The translations under genes were made by a program, and so were the position numbers. The notes beneath the pieces were generated by a model. That model was given only the letters and a program-made list of their open reading frames with translations. It did no database searches and was not told the origin of the DNA. Below are positions 52,576 through 62,275 of a stretch of 64,000 nt of DNA, in pieces. The number at the start of each line of letters is the position of its first letter. The first letter of the stretch is position 1. The DNA comes from Ferrimonas pelagia (GTDB taxonomy: Bacteria; Pseudomonadota; Gammaproteobacteria; Enterobacterales; Shewanellaceae): positions 1-64,000 of the forward strand of contig NZ_BAABJZ010000015.1 in the NCBI RefSeq assembly GCF_039543565.1, given 5' to 3'.

Positions 52576-54759
52576 TTAGAACTTGTGGTTCTTACGGATG
52601 TTGTTGCCGGTGTGACAAACCATACAGGTTTCGTTAGCGTCGGCCGCTTCTTCGTATGTCTCTGCACCAATCACGCCACCTTCTTTGGCGATGTGATTTG
52701 CTGCAGTCTCTGCCTGAGATTCACCAAACAGGTCAGCATTGGTGTGGCAGGAAGCACAGACACCGGCTTGTGGGCTGGAGAAGTTGTTGTCAGAGTTCTT
52801 CTCACGATCCCAGCGGATTACAGACTGACGGGCATTGCTGAGTTCGTAATCGCCTTCCAAGTGACAAGCGGTACACTGTTGGCTAGAGAAGAAGTCACGC
52901 TCGCGATTGCCGTCGATCATCGGTTGACCGTGGGCTTTACCGAAAGTGCCGTGGATGCGAACGGACAGAGCATTATAGTCAGTGTCACCTTCGTGACACT
53001 GGGCACAGGAAGCCAGGTCGCCGTTACGGTAGTGCAAACTGCCACCGGAGCGAACGGCCATATCTTCGTTGTGACAAGCCAGGCAGCTTTCATAGTTGGC
53101 TGCACTTACGCGCTCAACCACGTCTTCGCCTTGCAGGTTGAAGTACTCAACAAGGTGCACATTCGGGCTTTGAACGGAGCTGTCGGTACAAACTTGCAGC
53201 GCATCTTTCTTATTGCCAAAGCATGCATTGACATAGGTGGAGATGGCCAGAGTGTGGTTATCATTCAGTAGTGCAGCCAGCTTAGCCACATCTGTCTTAT
53301 CTTCGCTATCAATTGCGTTGAACGTGAATTGACCAGCTTCACCTTGAATTTCAACCAAAGGAGTTTGGACACGGTAGTTAACGAACATGTCCGGCGCTTC
53401 GTTGGAGATGGCATTCAGGTAAACGGTGGTGGAGGACAGTTGATCCAAGGAAACCGGCTCACCCAGGTAGCTCAATTCAACGTTACCGACAATCTCGTTA
53501 CCAATTACTTCGATGCCGTTGTAGCTGACTTCAATCAGCTTGCCTGCTTCGATGGCTCGAGCCTGAGAGTGGTTAGCCAGATTTAGGCCTGCGAAGTGGC
53601 GGGAAGCACCGCCGATACCGTTGCGGGTTGGATCTTCACCGCTGTGGCGTACGTCGTCGTTGTGACATGCAATGCAGTTATCTGCTGGCTTGTGGTAGTC
53701 GTGACAGTCAATACAGGTGTTATCAACGTCTTTGAACCAGTCCAGAGCGTGCACGGTCAGGCCACTGTCGTCAGCAACAGTTTCGTCACCAAAGGCTGGG
53801 GTGTGGCAGGCGTTACAGTTGGCTGCGGATTGAGGGTACAGACCATCATCAATGGCACCCTTGTCACCTTGCCAGATTACATTGTCAAACTTGGCAACAT
53901 CCTGGAAGTCGGCAGTAGTGCGAGTGGTGTGGATATGGTGAACCAGACCCTTGATAGACCAGTCGCCAGTTGCCGTGGTGCTGCTGCTCTGGGAGTAGTC
54001 GGTGTGACAGTGGATACAGGTTTCCAGTTCCAGACCGTAGTGGCTGTTGGAAGCAAAGCGGTAGGTGCCTTCTTCCTGCTCTGGCTTGTGACACGCCTGA
54101 CAAGTTTCGTCAGTGACGACGGTCTTTGGACGCTCTACTGCACTGGTTTCGGTGAAGTAGTGGTTGTGATAGGTGTTGAAGTCAGCACCTTTGATCCGCA
54201 ACATCAGGCCGTGTGGTTGAGTCGCATCATAGTCGAAGTACAGGATATTGTCTTCGCGATCCGCTTCTGCAGTGATGGCATCATTGATGGTCAGTACATA
54301 AGTACCGGCTACGTCAGTTGCTTCCAAAGTACAATTATCATCGCTACAAGCGCTGATACGACCTTTATTGGTGTCTGCTTGGTTGTGGTAAGACAACCAG
54401 ATTTCACGGTCAACGTCTTTTTCGTTCTCTGGAGCATCAGGGTCTTCTGGCAGTTCGGATACGACACCGATACGGCCAAATTTTTGGGTACTGATGTCGC
54501 TCATTTGAACGCCAGAAATAGCAACACCAAGGTTGTCGCTAAGAGAAAACTCTGCGCTCAATACGTTGCTAGCTGAATCGTATGCAACAGCACCAAACGT
54601 GCTGTTAATGGCTGAAGCACGAGTAATGTCGATAGTGATGTCACCCGGGGCTCCATCGATACCGTCGGAGCCATCTTTGCCGTCGGAACAACCGGCCAGC
54701 ATGGCGGAAACTGCAGCGGCGGTCGCCAGCACTTTCCAGTTATTGTTTTTTACGATCAT
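52576..54759 (-). CDS. OmcA/MtrC-family decaheme surface lipoprotein
   Basis: 727 residues from ATG 54759 (GGGAAAAGAG upstream; the earlier in-frame ATG has no such site). Lipobox MLAGC (Cys 24), then SDGKDGSDGIDGAPGD. Ten CxxCH sites: CQACH, CIHCH, CNACH, CIDCH, CIACH, CLACH, CAQCH, CTACH, CASCH and CMVCH. The inter-haem beta domain carries CX10C (CFGNKKDALQVC), two residues longer than the usual CX8C, and an earlier CX4C. It is a single-gene unit between a 0.9-kb leader and its own terminator. Confidence 0.94.
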   Translation of the reverse strand: MIVKNNNWKVLATAAAVSAMLAGCSDGKDGSDGIDGAPGDITIDITRASAINSTFGAVAYDSASNVLSAEFSLSDNLGVAISGVQMSDISTQKFGRIGVVSELPEDPDAPENEKDVDREIWLSYHNQADTNKGRISACSDDNCTLEATDVAGTYVLTINDAITAEADREDNILYFDYDATQPHGLMLRIKGADFNTYHNHYFTETSAVERPKTVVTDETCQACHKPEQEEGTYRFASNSHYGLELETCIHCHTDYSQSSSTTATGDWSIKGLVHHIHTTRTTADFQDVAKFDNVIWQGDKGAIDDGLYPQSAANCNACHTPAFGDETVADDSGLTVHALDWFKDVDNTCIDCHDYHKPADNCIACHNDDVRHSGEDPTRNGIGGASRHFAGLNLANHSQARAIEAGKLIEVSYNGIEVIGNEIVGNVELSYLGEPVSLDQLSSTTVYLNAISNEAPDMFVNYRVQTPLVEIQGEAGQFTFNAIDSEDKTDVAKLAALLNDNHTLAISTYVNACFGNKKDALQVCTDSSVQSPNVHLVEYFNLQGEDVVERVSAANYESCLACHNEDMAVRSGGSLHYRNGDLASCAQCHEGDTDYNALSVRIHGTFGKAHGQPMIDGNRERDFFSSQQCTACHLEGDYELSNARQSVIRWDREKNSDNNFSSPQAGVCASCHTNADLFGESQAETAANHIAKEGGVIGAETYEEAADANETCMVCHTGNNIRKNHKF

Positions 54760-55636
54760 CTCTTTTCCCTGCAAATTGAAAAGATTTATTAGGTTACCCA
54801 CAGAAAGTGTGGGGCTTGATAGAGTCTATTTAAGCGGGCTGCGAGGTAACGTGATCGGGGTAACGGGATCTGCCTATTGCAAATGTAAACGGGAGGTTGC
54901 AGTGAAGGCCATTTAGTCGTGACTGGAAGGAGATTGGTGACCAAAATGTCCCATTAATTATCGGGAAAACATGGGTTTTTATTCAAAAATCAGGTTGGGG
55001 AATCGGCGATTGCGATATGTGGAACTTGCTGATGTTAAAAAATGAAATTCCTGGTGTGATCTTTTGGTGAGGATTTGCTGGGGTGACTGGCTTCACAAAA
55101 TGGTAAGGAACCTTCCTAAGTTGATAAGAGGTATTGAACCTTAGGCATATGAGGTAAATGACGGTAAGTAAAACCTTCCTGCGCTTCAATGGTGATTGGC
55201 TCCCTCGGGAGTCGGCCTCCCACAACAGCCTTTGGGTAATTGAATTCACCCAGTGAGAAATTGGGTGGTGTAGTGCGCAAGCGAATAGATGTTGTCTACT
55301 TAGGTCAGTGCAATTTTTGTGCTGATGGCTTGCCGTGAGTTCTGCGTAACGGTAGCCAGTCGATCAACGTCCGTCATTGGCGCCGTCTCCTCCGTTGTGG
55401 CAAATTCAACGGTGAGATTACGGGATACGCAAGCTGTACTGGTTAGCCAATTCCCGTCCTCTTATATGGTCTTCATTCGTTGAAGTTGGCAATGTTTCAA
55501 TCGATGAATGGCTGCCGTGGAGAGCGCAGGAAGACTTGTTTGGTTGATGCAACAATGGCACTACATCTTTGGCTGCTTGGGTATAGCGAGGTTTCGCTAG
55601 TTGGTGCGTTTGGGGCGTGGTGCTTTGCTTAAAGAA
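54760..55636. other. 877 bp non-coding region inside the cytochrome cluster
   Basis: Separates the two halves of the locus. It includes a 5' leader hairpin CCCACA/TGTGGG (54797-54813) before the decaheme gene. Small open frames (for example minus 54983-55249 and 55418-55684) have no signal peptide, ribosome binding site or family features. Base composition is lower in GC than the flanking genes. It probably contains the promoter and regulatory sites for the decaheme gene at 54759. Confidence 0.6.
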
Positions 55637-55659
55637 GGGGCGCCGTGTTAAGGCGCCCC
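55637..55659 (-). terminator. Terminator of the right-hand conduit operon
   Basis: Perfect 8-bp stem GGGGCGCC/GGCGCCCC with seven-base loop; the minus strand continues TTCTTT. It lies 22 bp after the 11-haem cytochrome stop. Confidence 0.88.
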
Positions 55660-55680
55660 TTTGATGGTTATCGACAGGGA

Positions 55681-58095
55681 TCACTCAAGACCGTGCACCA
55701 CGTCATAGCCAGAGCTGCGGCCGGCAGCGTGGCAAGTGGCGCAGGATTCACTGTTGCCTTCGGCTTCATACTGACCGACGGTACCCGCGAAAACCCCACC
55801 ATTTTGACGGAAGTGAGCAACGGCTGCGGCGTTCGCTTCTTCCGAGGTTGCGTGGCAACTGGCGCACGCTGCGACCGTTGGGCTGAATTCGCCATCGTCA
55901 GCGACGAAGGCTGGCACGGCGGGCAGTGTTGCCAGATCCAGCTGCCCTTCGGCGTGACAGGTAAGACAGTTCGCTGGCGTATCCGGATAGGTGATCTCAA
56001 GATCCGTGGTGCGACGTTCAGAGCGTGTACCCGCATGGATCTGGTGGATCATCACCTTGTAGTCAAAGCCCCGTTCAAACGCTTTGTTGGAGTGAGCTGA
56101 ACCGCCAGGGTTGTGGCAGCTAACGCAACTGCCATCGGTTAGGGCTACCGCAGTGTTGGGGGTTCCGGCGTGGCAGGAGCCACAATCACTGTTTGGCGGG
56201 TACTCTTCGTCGCCACGGGTGCCCACATGAGCCGCTGAAAAGTCGGCTTGTTCGGCATGACAATTCACACAGCCCATCTCCATTGCCACGACGCGACGTA
56301 GGTCAATATCGCTGCCATCAGTAGAGAAGCTCGCTTGATTTCCGGCGACGATGGTTTCGGTGACTCGAGTCTCGGTGTTGTCACACGCGATTGGTACGAG
56401 GGTTGAGGTATCCATATCGACGACGGACGAATCCGCGCAGACAAACAGTTTGCCAGTGAGGAAGCCTTGTCCGGTTTGCGCGAAGAGATCTTTCAGTTCG
56501 GCATCGATTTGGCTGACGGTATAGGTGACACTCGATTCATTCACAATGGAGGTCACTGGACTGTCAGCGGTGTTGGCTGTGGTGAGATCAAACGCGATGC
56601 GCGATTTGTGTCGACCAAATACGCCGTCGCTGTCACCCCGTGTGCCACCAAGATCGTACTCGAGGCCGTCAAAAGCCGCCGCCGAGACCCAGAACGCACT
56701 GACGTTTGGATCGGTTTCTGGGGCCGTGTTCGCTGCCCACGTCAGCGTAAAGCTCAGTGTGCCGGCTTCAGCATCATATGTGCCGTTACCCAACTCGTAG
56801 GCATAAGCCTCGCGAGCGTTAGTAATGGCCAGAGATTGTGCACTGTGGTAAATCGCGGAGCCGTCAGGGTTGGTATCGTCGGCATGGCAGCCGGCACAGT
56901 TACCTTCGGCGTAGGGTGTGAAACTGTCGTCATGGAATAGGCTTCTGGCTGTTCCGTCCCAATCTTCAGGTGCAAACTTTTCGTGGCAACTTAAGCAGGC
57001 TTCCTGACGGTGGAAGTACCAGTTGGTGGCCTGAGCTGGGGCATCGTCACCTTCAAGGTGGCAGACACCGCATTCGTTTCCATTGGCGGGGAAGGTGAGT
57101 TCACGGAAGTCGTTACCGTTGCCACCGAAGCCGATCATAAAGTATTCGGCTTTGTGGATCTGATGCACCATGGAGCCTAAATCTATGGTTGCGCCAGTCT
57201 CGGGATCGCCCGAGTAGGTGGTGTGGCAGACGGTACAGTTTTGCAGCTCGAAGCGAGCACCGCCGTGCAAGATAAGCGGGTGAGCGGCACTGTTGTCGTA
57301 GTCATTGCTGTGGCAGCGTAGACAAGCCTGCTCCAGCACTACGAGCTCGCGGGTCTCGTCAGCGGACGCTTCTGCGCCGGTGGCGGGGATAAAGTCATAA
57401 TAGGTGTTAACGAGCGCCTCTTTAACGTCACCGCGGAAGCGACGTAATTCCATGGTCACGCGGTGTGTCAGGTTTGCATCAAAGCTGGTGTCGAGCCCGT
57501 CAATGACGGGATATTGGTCTAGCGGTAGGGAGAAGGTGTAGCGGTAGCTGCCGTTGCCGGTGGCTTCGACACACTCGCTGCCACAGCTGGTTTCAATGCC
57601 GGCTTGGATCTGTGCTCCAGCATTGGCGTCCCAATCTTCTGGGAAGCTGTCCTCGACATTGACGTCGCCTGGGTCGACCACGGCGTTTATATAGCTGGTC
57701 CACTGATCGGCCTTTGTTCCCTTGAATAACGTTGGGTCTTCGGTGAAAGCGCTGGCTGCCAGGGGGCGGCTGCGTTTTTGCAGGTCAAAATACTTGGCGA
57801 TCCCCATGCCGATCCGGTCGACCGAGTCTTCAACCTCTAGGCCGGCGACGGCTACACCATTGGCGGTGGTCAGATCGAAATCAACGGTGACGGTACCGTC
57901 ATCACTGATGGCGGCAGCGGTGATCTGGGCATTCAGTGAGGTGGCGCTATCGATATTGACGTTGACTTCGCCCGGAGAGCCGTCAGCCCCGTCGCTGCCA
58001 TCGTCGCCGTCACCGGGACAACCGGCTAAAACCAGAGTGGCAGTCCCTGCCAGAAGCAGGGCGCGCCATGTTTTGTGTTGAGTGAATGTCTTCAT
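55681..58095 (-). CDS. OmcA/MtrC/UndA-family undecahaem (11-haem) surface lipoprotein
   Basis: 804 residues from ATG 58095 (AGGACGG upstream). Lipobox LVLAGC (Cys 26) then GDGDDGSDGADGSPGE. Eleven CxxCH sites: CLRCH, CTVCH, CGVCH, CLSCH, CAGCH, then CVNCH, CGSCH, CVSCH, CLTCH, CASCH and CATCH. Five plus six haems is the arrangement of UndA from Shewanella. The central beta domain has an enlarged CX17C loop instead of CX8C, and an N-terminal CX3C. It follows the decaheme gene by 63 bp and closes the right-hand operon. Confidence 0.93.
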   Translation of the reverse strand: MKTFTQHKTWRALLLAGTATLVLAGCPGDGDDGSDGADGSPGEVNVNIDSATSLNAQITAAAISDDGTVTVDFDLTTANGVAVAGLEVEDSVDRIGMGIAKYFDLQKRSRPLAASAFTEDPTLFKGTKADQWTSYINAVVDPGDVNVEDSFPEDWDANAGAQIQAGIETSCGSECVEATGNGSYRYTFSLPLDQYPVIDGLDTSFDANLTHRVTMELRRFRGDVKEALVNTYYDFIPATGAEASADETRELVVLEQACLRCHSNDYDNSAAHPLILHGGARFELQNCTVCHTTYSGDPETGATIDLGSMVHQIHKAEYFMIGFGGNGNDFRELTFPANGNECGVCHLEGDDAPAQATNWYFHRQEACLSCHEKFAPEDWDGTARSLFHDDSFTPYAEGNCAGCHADDTNPDGSAIYHSAQSLAITNAREAYAYELGNGTYDAEAGTLSFTLTWAANTAPETDPNVSAFWVSAAAFDGLEYDLGGTRGDSDGVFGRHKSRIAFDLTTANTADSPVTSIVNESSVTYTVSQIDAELKDLFAQTGQGFLTGKLFVCADSSVVDMDTSTLVPIACDNTETRVTETIVAGNQASFSTDGSDIDLRRVVAMEMGCVNCHAEQADFSAAHVGTRGDEEYPPNSDCGSCHAGTPNTAVALTDGSCVSCHNPGGSAHSNKAFERGFDYKVMIHQIHAGTRSERRTTDLEITYPDTPANCLTCHAEGQLDLATLPAVPAFVADDGEFSPTVAACASCHATSEEANAAAVAHFRQNGGVFAGTVGQYEAEGNSESCATCHAAGRSSGYDVVHGLE

Positions 58096-58158
58096 GGGAC
58101 CGTCCTGCGTTTGCGGGTTCACGTCAAAGTGGGTTGAATGTGTCATGGTTTCAGCTCC

Positions 58159-60138
58159 CTATTGCGCCGGTGTCAGGCCGTGGGAGGGGGCGACGTCTGC
58201 GCTACGTCCTGGACCGTGGCACACCTCACAGCTTTCTGTAGGAAGGCCGGTACCCACAGGCGAGACACCGACATTGAACAGGGCACCTTGTTGCTCCATA
58301 TGCAGTTTAGCCGTGTCGCTGCTGTGGCAAACGGAGCACGTCGCCGCCGTAATGCTGGTGAATGTGGTGCTGATGACATCACCATCGGCATTGGTTTCGG
58401 TCACTGCCATGGCTGGAACGCCGTTGGCAATAGGTAAGGCAAAGCTGTCGCCATCAGTAGATTGAATATGGCATTGGCGACAATCGCCGACCGGGGCGGG
58501 GTAGACAATATCTTCATAGCCTTCGCGCAGACCGGTGTGGATGGCGTGCACCATGTGCGAATAGTTGGCACTGCTGGCGCTTTGATTCACCGCTGTCGCA
58601 TCGGCAGCCATATTGGCGTTATGGCACAGCTGACATTGCTGCTCGAGATCGTTGCGGGTGCCGTGGAAGTTGAGCTTTTGATCGCCATGACAGCTGCCAC
58701 AGGTTTCATTGTTGACCACGGTGCGCCGTGCCATGGCGTCGCCCAGAGCTTCGGCAGTAAAGAAGTCGGTGGATGACGCGATAGCGACGGTTTGAGCCGT
58801 GGTGGCGTCACAATCGACCAGAGCGCTGTCACTGACACACACCCGTCCTTGAACCGCGACGGCGCCGCCGTCGGTGTCGGTGTCGGCTGGAATAGTGAGT
58901 CCACTGATGGTGTATTGATATTGGCCATCGCCGACGTTGGCATCGGGTGTCACGTCGGTGGGCCGGACACTGGGTGCGCTGCGGGTGCTGTAATCGAAGC
59001 TGGTGCCCCAGTTGGCGTAGATCCGTAGATCATCCAAAAATGCCAGTTGATCTGGGCTGTCATAGTTGTCGCCGGTTTGTGGATCGGTCACGCCGATCAC
59101 CACGGCCAGGCTGCTGGTGGCGGGGTCTAGGGTGGTGCTGACAACGTCCACGGCAAAGCGGCTCAAGGCGTCTTGCTGAGCGGTCATCAGGTGAGCGTCG
59201 CGGGTCCAGTCCGGGTTGTGGCAGGCGGCGCAGTTGCTGTTATCTGCTTGGGCAGGGTGGCCCTGACCCGAGGGGAAGTCGATGGCGGTATGACAGGTGC
59301 CGCACGCTAACTGGCTGGGGTTCATTATCCAGTTGTCGGCATTGGCCAGAGCTGGCTCCTGTGTGTGACAGCTTTCGCAGTTGGTGAACTGCGCTAATTC
59401 GCTGTCGGCATGAAAACGGTGGGCTAGACCGGACATTACATTCAGTGGATTGCTGATGCGGTTGGCTGAGTGGCAGGTGACGCAGGTTTCCATTTCCGTG
59501 TAGCTGCCGCCGTGTTTGATGCTAGCAAGCTCGGTATGGCAGCTGTCGCAAGCGGCGCTGGCGACCAGCTCGCGGGTATAGAGCGGCTCAGTACCGTTGG
59601 GCGTGAAGTCGACGGATTCATTAACAACCGGAAGCGTTACAGTGCTGCCGCTGAGGCTATCACCGCCGAGTTTTAGCACAATGCGTTGGGTGGCATCCGC
59701 CGAGTAGGTGACATCGTCGCGGTCATTGACGGTCATTCCTGTGGTGTAGCGATAGAATCCATTGGCCAGATCGATCCATTCTCCAGCGCAACTGGTGGCG
59801 GTGTCGCAGGTTTCGGAGCCTAAAAAGCGCCACTCGGTGCTGTTGCCGGCGCCGGTAAAGCCTGTGGGGAGCAATTGTGCGGCAAGGAGGGTCGCACTGG
59901 GCAACCCAATGACGCCTTCGTCATCTTGATTGGTGACGAGGAAGTCGATGAAGATCTGGCCACTGGCTTCAATGCGCCATTCACGCAGCTCGACATTGAG
60001 TTCGGTCACCTCCTGTGCCGGGGGCGGCGTGTCTGGCCCTGGATTACCGTCTGCTCCATCATCGCCATTGTCGCAACCCGCGATGGCCAGTACGGCCAGC
60101 GCCAGCAGGCCCATTCGTCCGTTCATTTTCATCATCAT
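58159..60138 (-). CDS. OmcA/MtrC-family decaheme surface lipoprotein
   Basis: 659 residues. Lipobox AIAGC (Cys 22), then DNGDDGADGNPGPD. Ten CxxCH sites: CDSCH, CVTCH, CESCH, CGTCH, CAACH, CGSCH, CQLCH, CRQCH, CSVCH and CEVCH. A CX8C pair (CVSDSALVDC) sits in the inter-haem beta domain and a CX5C near residue 110. Three successive Met codons make the start uncertain by a few residues. Third gene of the right-hand operon, 46 bp after the MtrB gene, so it is the natural surface partner of conduit 2. Confidence 0.94.
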   Translation of the reverse strand: MMMKMNGRMGLLALAVLAIAGCDNGDDGADGNPGPDTPPPAQEVTELNVELREWRIEASGQIFIDFLVTNQDDEGVIGLPSATLLAAQLLPTGFTGAGNSTEWRFLGSETCDTATSCAGEWIDLANGFYRYTTGMTVNDRDDVTYSADATQRIVLKLGGDSLSGSTVTLPVVNESVDFTPNGTEPLYTRELVASAACDSCHTELASIKHGGSYTEMETCVTCHSANRISNPLNVMSGLAHRFHADSELAQFTNCESCHTQEPALANADNWIMNPSQLACGTCHTAIDFPSGQGHPAQADNSNCAACHNPDWTRDAHLMTAQQDALSRFAVDVVSTTLDPATSSLAVVIGVTDPQTGDNYDSPDQLAFLDDLRIYANWGTSFDYSTRSAPSVRPTDVTPDANVGDGQYQYTISGLTIPADTDTDGGAVAVQGRVCVSDSALVDCDATTAQTVAIASSTDFFTAEALGDAMARRTVVNNETCGSCHGDQKLNFHGTRNDLEQQCQLCHNANMAADATAVNQSASSANYSHMVHAIHTGLREGYEDIVYPAPVGDCRQCHIQSTDGDSFALPIANGVPAMAVTETNADGDVISTTFTSITAATCSVCHSSDTAKLHMEQQGALFNVGVSPVGTGLPTESCEVCHGPGRSADVAPSHGLTPAQ

Positions 60139-60184
60139 TGCTCACTTAATCGTTCGGTCAGTCAACCTTATCCCTGGCCAAAAG

Positions 60185-62266
60185 TTAGAAATCGTGGCGG
60201 TAACTCACACCTAATCGGTAGTCACTGTAGTCGTGGGACAGATCTGGGAAAAACAGCACATTAGTTATGGTGTCAGCCTGGAAGCCGGAATAGAGGTAGT
60301 CGCTGTCTCGATATTTTTGCAGGAGCAGATCCAGCTGAACGCTGGATTGTTCGTTGAGCTGGTAGCGTCCGTAGAGATCGAGTGTGGTGCGGCGGCTGGC
60401 ATTGTCGCCGTAGTTTCCACTTAACCCTTGCTCGATGCGGGTTAGCGCATCGCTGTCGGCGTAGACTAGATCCATCCCGAGCGTTAATGCCTCAAACAGA
60501 CCGGTATATTCCCCGCCGATCCCTAAGCTTTCGGCTTCGTCATCCTGAAGTGCGCGCCATTGTGAGGTCAGGTTGCTGCCATTGATCTGGGTTTTAATGT
60601 CGTAGTTGCTGTAGAAGGCATATAGGTGGTAGTTATCCTGATACCAACTGGTTTGCAGATCGTAGCCGTAGCGCCGAACTTCATCGAGACCGATCTGGCC
60701 ATCGTCATAGTCATCCTCGGAACCATTGAGGGTCAGGTTGAAACTCAACGCGGGCAAGGGTTGATATTGCACGACCAGTTTGCTGTCGATGCGGTCGCGG
60801 TCAGCTTGATGATATTGACGCAATGCCGTATCGCTAGTGCCATTGGCGTCTGCTGCCGAAACTAGGTCGTCAGCCTCTCGTTGCTCTTGAGCGATCTCAA
60901 ACCACATTCGTAGTGGTTGCCAGCGGTTTAGTCGGAGCTTGGCCCAATAGCGATGCGTATCTGCGCTGTCAAAGCGTTGGTTATCCCACTGGTCATTGCG
61001 GAAGCGATACCCGATCTCACTGCTAAAGCCAGAGGTGAAGCGATAGTTCAACATCAGACCAGCCTGCTGCTGGGTATGATCTGGGTAGAGTGGTTGGCGA
61101 TCCGCTGAAACCGCGCTGTCGGTGATGATCTGCGGGTAAAAACGCTGTGGGTTACGGTAATCCCTATCTTGATACTGGTATTGCGCCTGCAGTGACGCTT
61201 TGCGGCTCAGGTGCAGGCGATACCTGAGAGTGGCGTCTATTTTGTCCAGCTTCAGATCCGCGTCGGCTGCAGGAAGGGCTGGCGATGGGCCATTAATGGT
61301 GGCGGGTATAAAGAGCGCGTCTTGCTGATGTCGGCCCCACACCAGCTGGCCGCTGATCGCATGACGGCCCTGAAGCCAGCTGGCTTGCCCCTGGAACTGA
61401 TGGGCGGTGTTATCGGGCATAACGGATTGGCGCGCCATTAAGGCACTGCCAAAGGTGGCGGTATAGGGGTTTTGCCAGGTCATGGCATCGGCATCGTTGC
61501 GGTAATGACTGCCGATGTAGCCAAACGCCACCTGCCAGGGACCTCCGGTAACGTTCAGGCCCGTATTGACCGAGAGTGTGCGGTCATCGATCTGCTCAGG
61601 CAGTGCGACCGAATTGGTCAACAAACTGCTGCTGGTGCGCTTTCGACCACTGCGTTCTTGCTGGCTAAGCCCGGCATAGGTGCGGATCTGATCGAAATAT
61701 TTATCAACAGAGAGGGAAAGGTGGTCTCGTTTGATGGCAAGCTCGGCTGGGTGCAGTGCGGCACTTAGCCCCGTCATTTGTCCTGTCGTGGCGGCGCGTT
61801 GCCAATCGGTTGGCAAATAAAAGGCATTGCCCTGTAGGCGGAATGGCGTTTGGATGGTCGCATCCCATTTGGCCAGCGCTCGATAACGCAACTCGGCTTG
61901 AAAATCCCCGGCTCGGTTCGCGCGGGCCATGAATTGGGCGATGTCCAAGCCAAGATCGTTTGCGCTGAGTTGCCACTGGGTGTCGTCGTTGCCCCAATAA
62001 TTAAGATCGGCCCCTAAGGCGAGTGACAAGCCATCGCTGTCGGTTCCCAATGCATTGGCGGCATGGGGATCGGAGAGTTCTGCGTTGACGACGCCAGTTT
62101 GGAAATGGCCACTGAGGCCTTGCTCCGGCTTGCATTGTTTGCACTCCCAAGCATCCCACTTGACCGACTCGGTATTGGCTTGCTGAAGCGAAAAATCTAA
62201 GGCCCAGGTCGTGGGGATAAGCATCAAGCTGAAAGCGCCGATCCATTGGGGCGTTGTCGGTTTCAT
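60185..62266 (-). CDS. MtrB/PioB-family outer-membrane porin (conduit 2)
   Basis: 693 residues: signal peptide to WAL (about residue 23), W-E-C-K-Q-C near residues 41-46 as in the other MtrB here, then the long beta-barrel region ending YRHDF with the terminal Phe favoured for outer-membrane assembly. TAAGGAGG just before the ATG overlaps the stop of the decaheme gene 9 bp upstream. Forms the sheath for the DmsE/MtrA partner. Confidence 0.92.
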   Translation of the reverse strand: MKPTTPQWIGAFSLMLIPTTWALDFSLQQANTESVKWDAWECKQCKPEQGLSGHFQTGVVNAELSDPHAANALGTDSDGLSLALGADLNYWGNDDTQWQLSANDLGLDIAQFMARANRAGDFQAELRYRALAKWDATIQTPFRLQGNAFYLPTDWQRAATTGQMTGLSAALHPAELAIKRDHLSLSVDKYFDQIRTYAGLSQQERSGRKRTSSSLLTNSVALPEQIDDRTLSVNTGLNVTGGPWQVAFGYIGSHYRNDADAMTWQNPYTATFGSALMARQSVMPDNTAHQFQGQASWLQGRHAISGQLVWGRHQQDALFIPATINGPSPALPAADADLKLDKIDATLRYRLHLSRKASLQAQYQYQDRDYRNPQRFYPQIITDSAVSADRQPLYPDHTQQQAGLMLNYRFTSGFSSEIGYRFRNDQWDNQRFDSADTHRYWAKLRLNRWQPLRMWFEIAQEQREADDLVSAADANGTSDTALRQYHQADRDRIDSKLVVQYQPLPALSFNLTLNGSEDDYDDGQIGLDEVRRYGYDLQTSWYQDNYHLYAFYSNYDIKTQINGSNLTSQWRALQDDEAESLGIGGEYTGLFEALTLGMDLVYADSDALTRIEQGLSGNYGDNASRRTTLDLYGRYQLNEQSSVQLDLLLQKYRDSDYLYSGFQADTITNVLFFPDLSHDYSDYRLGVSYRHDF

Positions 62267-62275
62267 ATGGCCTCC

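Noticed and set aside
53596..54576. 326-residue plus-strand frame over a decaheme gene, rich in Val and Thr
   Set aside because: Produced by reverse reading of CxxCH-coding DNA; similar shadows occur over all cytochrome genes here.
54983..55249. 88-residue minus-strand frame in the cluster gap
   Set aside because: No ribosome binding site, no signal peptide or haem motif, and a composition unlike a folded protein.
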